Shown piece by piece: positions 5,327-6,832 of a stretch of DNA of 6,832 nt. This DNA is from Microbacteriaceae bacterium. Its GTDB lineage: Bacteria; Actinomycetota; Actinomycetes; Actinomycetales; Microbacteriaceae. Under the pieces are notes generated by a model. That model made no database searches. It worked only from the letters and a program-made list of their open reading frames with translations, and was not told the DNA's origin. A program made the position numbers and the translations under genes. Position 1 is the stretch's first letter, and every line of letters begins with the position of its first letter. The stretch spans positions 1 to 6,832 of the forward strand of contig JAPOHQ010000052.1 of NCBI GenBank assembly GCA_029979375.1. Direction: 5' to 3'.

Positions 5327-6832
5327 CCCCAGTGCGGGGGTTTGTCATCCCGCAGTCGATCATCGTTTGAATCATCCGGATCCCCCCACGCCTGGGCGGT
5401 GTCCTCAAACGCTGGTGGATCAAAAAGTGGTTCAACTCTGGACCTTAGGTCCATACCAAGGCTGATTGCGATCCGATTCGCCACCTCTTGAGGTTTTGCA
5501 AATATCTCGAGGGCGTGCACTCTGTGATACTGCCAACCCATCGCCCGCAATAGCCCGGGCCGGAGGCGAAGTTTTTCATCCCAGCTGTTGCCGGTGAGAG
5601 CCCAGTCGGCATCGATGGCAACAGCCTTCTTCCCATACGAGGCCACCAGGCCGATCCGTGATGCAAAGTTCAAGCTCACCCGAATTCCAAGTTTTTCCAG
5701 TCTCTTGGCAAGGTCGCTCAGCAGCGGGTCAGGCTCACCGTCTTGAACATCGCTTAGAAAGCTCGGTGCTATGAGGTCCTTGAGCCAACGCTGGTTCTCG
5801 GGGAGCGAGCCTCCCGCAAAGTCCTCGAAGTTATAGCACGAGACCACACTGAGCCGCTTTCTGGCAGAAACTATCTGGTTCACCATCCAGCGACCAGCGT
5901 TCTCAGAGTTGAAGTCTCCCAGGGTCTGGGAAATTCGACCCTCGGGAGTGCGGCCAAAGCCAACCGAAAAGATCACGCGATCTACCAGACGATGGGTTAG
6001 CTCTCCCATTGTCACGCAGTCGAATTTCTCTCGTCCGTGAGCATCGAAGAACTCTGCGATTGAGGGCTGCTTGGCGACCTCTTGCTCCACCAGCTTGCTT
6101 ACCCGATCGGCATGCGACTTGGACGCGGTAACGACCATGAGCGAGTCCTCGGGGTGCCAACGAGCATGCGAGATTACTAGCTCTGCAACCTTCTGCACCT
6201 CAGCATCCATTGACTCGGTAGAGCCCTCAATGGTGCTCTCGGCGGTGGCTCCCTCCTTCACTTCGAAGTGCTCGAAGTTGTGCTCTCCAAACAGCTGCCC
6301 TGCCGAGGGCTCAAGAATTAGCTCATTGTTGTAGAAGTTCTGATTGAGGTAGTGCCCCAGCACCTGGCCTTCCATGCGATAGCTGTGGCTGATTAGCTCC
6401 ACACGGCAGCGCCCTGACACCAGGTCGTAGACACTCTGTCGCTCGGAAACCAGGGTGTCGCTATTTGCTCTGGCAACGGTGTCGAAGTCCTCTGGGGTAG
6501 CGATCACCGGGTCGCCGAAAGCTAAGACCTGTTCTGCTCGGGATAGTGCCGCCATGGCCTCCGGCACGCCTGTGGAGGCGGCATCCAGAACTACCACCGC
6601 ATCAAACTTTTCCTTCTTCGCAAGCTCGCCAAGGCGGTATGGAGTAGTCATGACAGCTGGCACCAGCTGCTTCCAGAGCTCTCCTCCCAGGTCATAGCCT
6701 TCTTTGAGGCTGAGGCTTCGGCTCCGCATTTGATTCCTCAGGCGATCTGCCTGAGCGGGATGGCGAACCAAGCCCTGCTTCCAGCGCTCGCCGAGCGTGT
6801 GGCGAACCGACTTGGCACCCTCTTCAATTACC
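5323..6832 (-). CDS. Superfamily-1 helicase-like protein with C-terminal MTES_1575-type endonuclease fold, N-terminus outside the window
   Basis: The last 502 residues of a large protein are visible; the frame is still open at the window edge, so no start was assigned. The order fits AAA_11/AAA_12 (Dna2/Upf1-like) proteins. A region before motif II ends in a T-T-P-Y-R-L stretch. Motif II reads VVVLDAAS (79-86), so the catalytic Glu of DEAS is Ala. Motif III reads GDPVIATP (106-113) and lacks the usual Gln. Motif IV is SHSYRM (148-153) followed by NQNFY. The later region has D-R-V-I-F-S-V-G-F-G-R-T-P (284-296) and, in place of the motif VI TRA-R, VSARKR (321-326). Residues about 377-460 resemble REase_MTES_1575, a Vsr-like fold, with the typical L-R-x-x-G-W. 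The acidic tail ends DKPPHWG. Relatives are typical of actinobacteria, and their function is not established. Whether ATPase activity remains is doubtful. Confidence 0.8.
   Translation of the reverse strand, partial: VIEEGAKSVRHTLGERWKQGLVRHPAQADRLRNQMRSRSLSLKEGYDLGGELWKQLVPAVMTTPYRLGELAKKEKFDAVVVLDAASTGVPEAMAALSRAEQVLAFGDPVIATPEDFDTVARANSDTLVSERQSVYDLVSGRCRVELISHSYRMEGQVLGHYLNQNFYNNELILEPSAGQLFGEHNFEHFEVKEGATAESTIEGSTESMDAEVQKVAELVISHARWHPEDSLMVVTASKSHADRVSKLVEQEVAKQPSIAEFFDAHGREKFDCVTMGELTHRLVDRVIFSVGFGRTPEGRISQTLGDFNSENAGRWMVNQIVSARKRLSVVSCYNFEDFAGGSLPENQRWLKDLIAPSFLSDVQDGEPDPLLSDLAKRLEKLGIRVSLNFASRIGLVASYGKKAVAIDADWALTGNSWDEKLRLRPGLLRAMGWQYHRVHALEIFAKPQEVANRIAISLGMDLRSRVEPLFDPPAFEDTAQAWGDPDDSNDDRLRDDKPPHWG
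5327..5343 (+). terminator. Weak hairpin terminator after fmdB
   Basis: CCCC (5327-5330), a five-base loop, GGGG(G) and then TTT follow the fmdB stop directly. The stem is only four or five G-C pairs and the T-run is three bases, so it would be a weak terminator. It lies inside the 3' coding end of the convergent helicase-like gene, whose terminal residues P-P-H-W-G it encodes on the other strand. Confidence 0.3.

Overview
The window looks like a compact piece of an actinobacterial chromosome, most likely from Microbacteriaceae (perhaps a small-genome freshwater type). The grounds are a bacterial PMT-type protein O-mannosyltransferase, a SepX/GLPR-like cell-division membrane protein, the 5-formyl-THF cyclo-ligase/FmdB pair, a large helicase with an MTES_1575-type C-terminal nuclease-like fold, and a Lys/Ala/Pro-rich histone-H1-like protein. 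The base composition looks moderate for the phylum. Placement is inferred from protein families only; there is no rRNA or tRNA.

Layout: (a) 2-961 (+), the 3' two-thirds of a protein mannosyltransferase gene, running head-on into (b) 941-1951 (-), a TerC-family transporter with a GTG start. A 76-bp divergent spacer with a nested inverted repeat separates terC from (c) 2028-2909 (+), a TIGR01777-type NAD-dependent epimerase. This abuts, stop to stop, (d) 2910-3311 (-), a histone-H1-like basic protein carrying a near-perfect internal duplication. Next come (e) 3360-3941 (-), a SepX/GLPR-like three-TM protein, and (f) 3977-4561 (-), a RimJ/RimL-type GNAT acetyltransferase. Back to back with it is (g) 4580-5089 (+), 5-formyltetrahydrofolate cyclo-ligase, followed by (h) 5108-5326 (+), an FmdB zinc-ribbon protein. 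Finally (i) 5323-6832 (-) is the C-terminal ~500 residues of a superfamily-1 helicase-like protein that continues past the window.

About 97% of the window is coding. All three convergent pairs overlap or abut (21, 0 and 4 bp). No intergenic stretch exceeds 76 bp, and no mobile element, CRISPR or RNA gene was seen.

Most genes are housekeeping and unrelated in pathway: cell-envelope glycosylation, metal homeostasis, folate one-carbon recycling and cell division. The more interesting signals are the promoter architecture (a divergent pair that looks leaderless with superimposed -10 boxes), the apparent absence of galU and the gephyrin-like glp from their usual place beside the SepX/GLPR gene, eroded helicase and nuclease motifs in the last gene, and two structured inverted repeats flanking terC. 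I saw no clearly new biological system.
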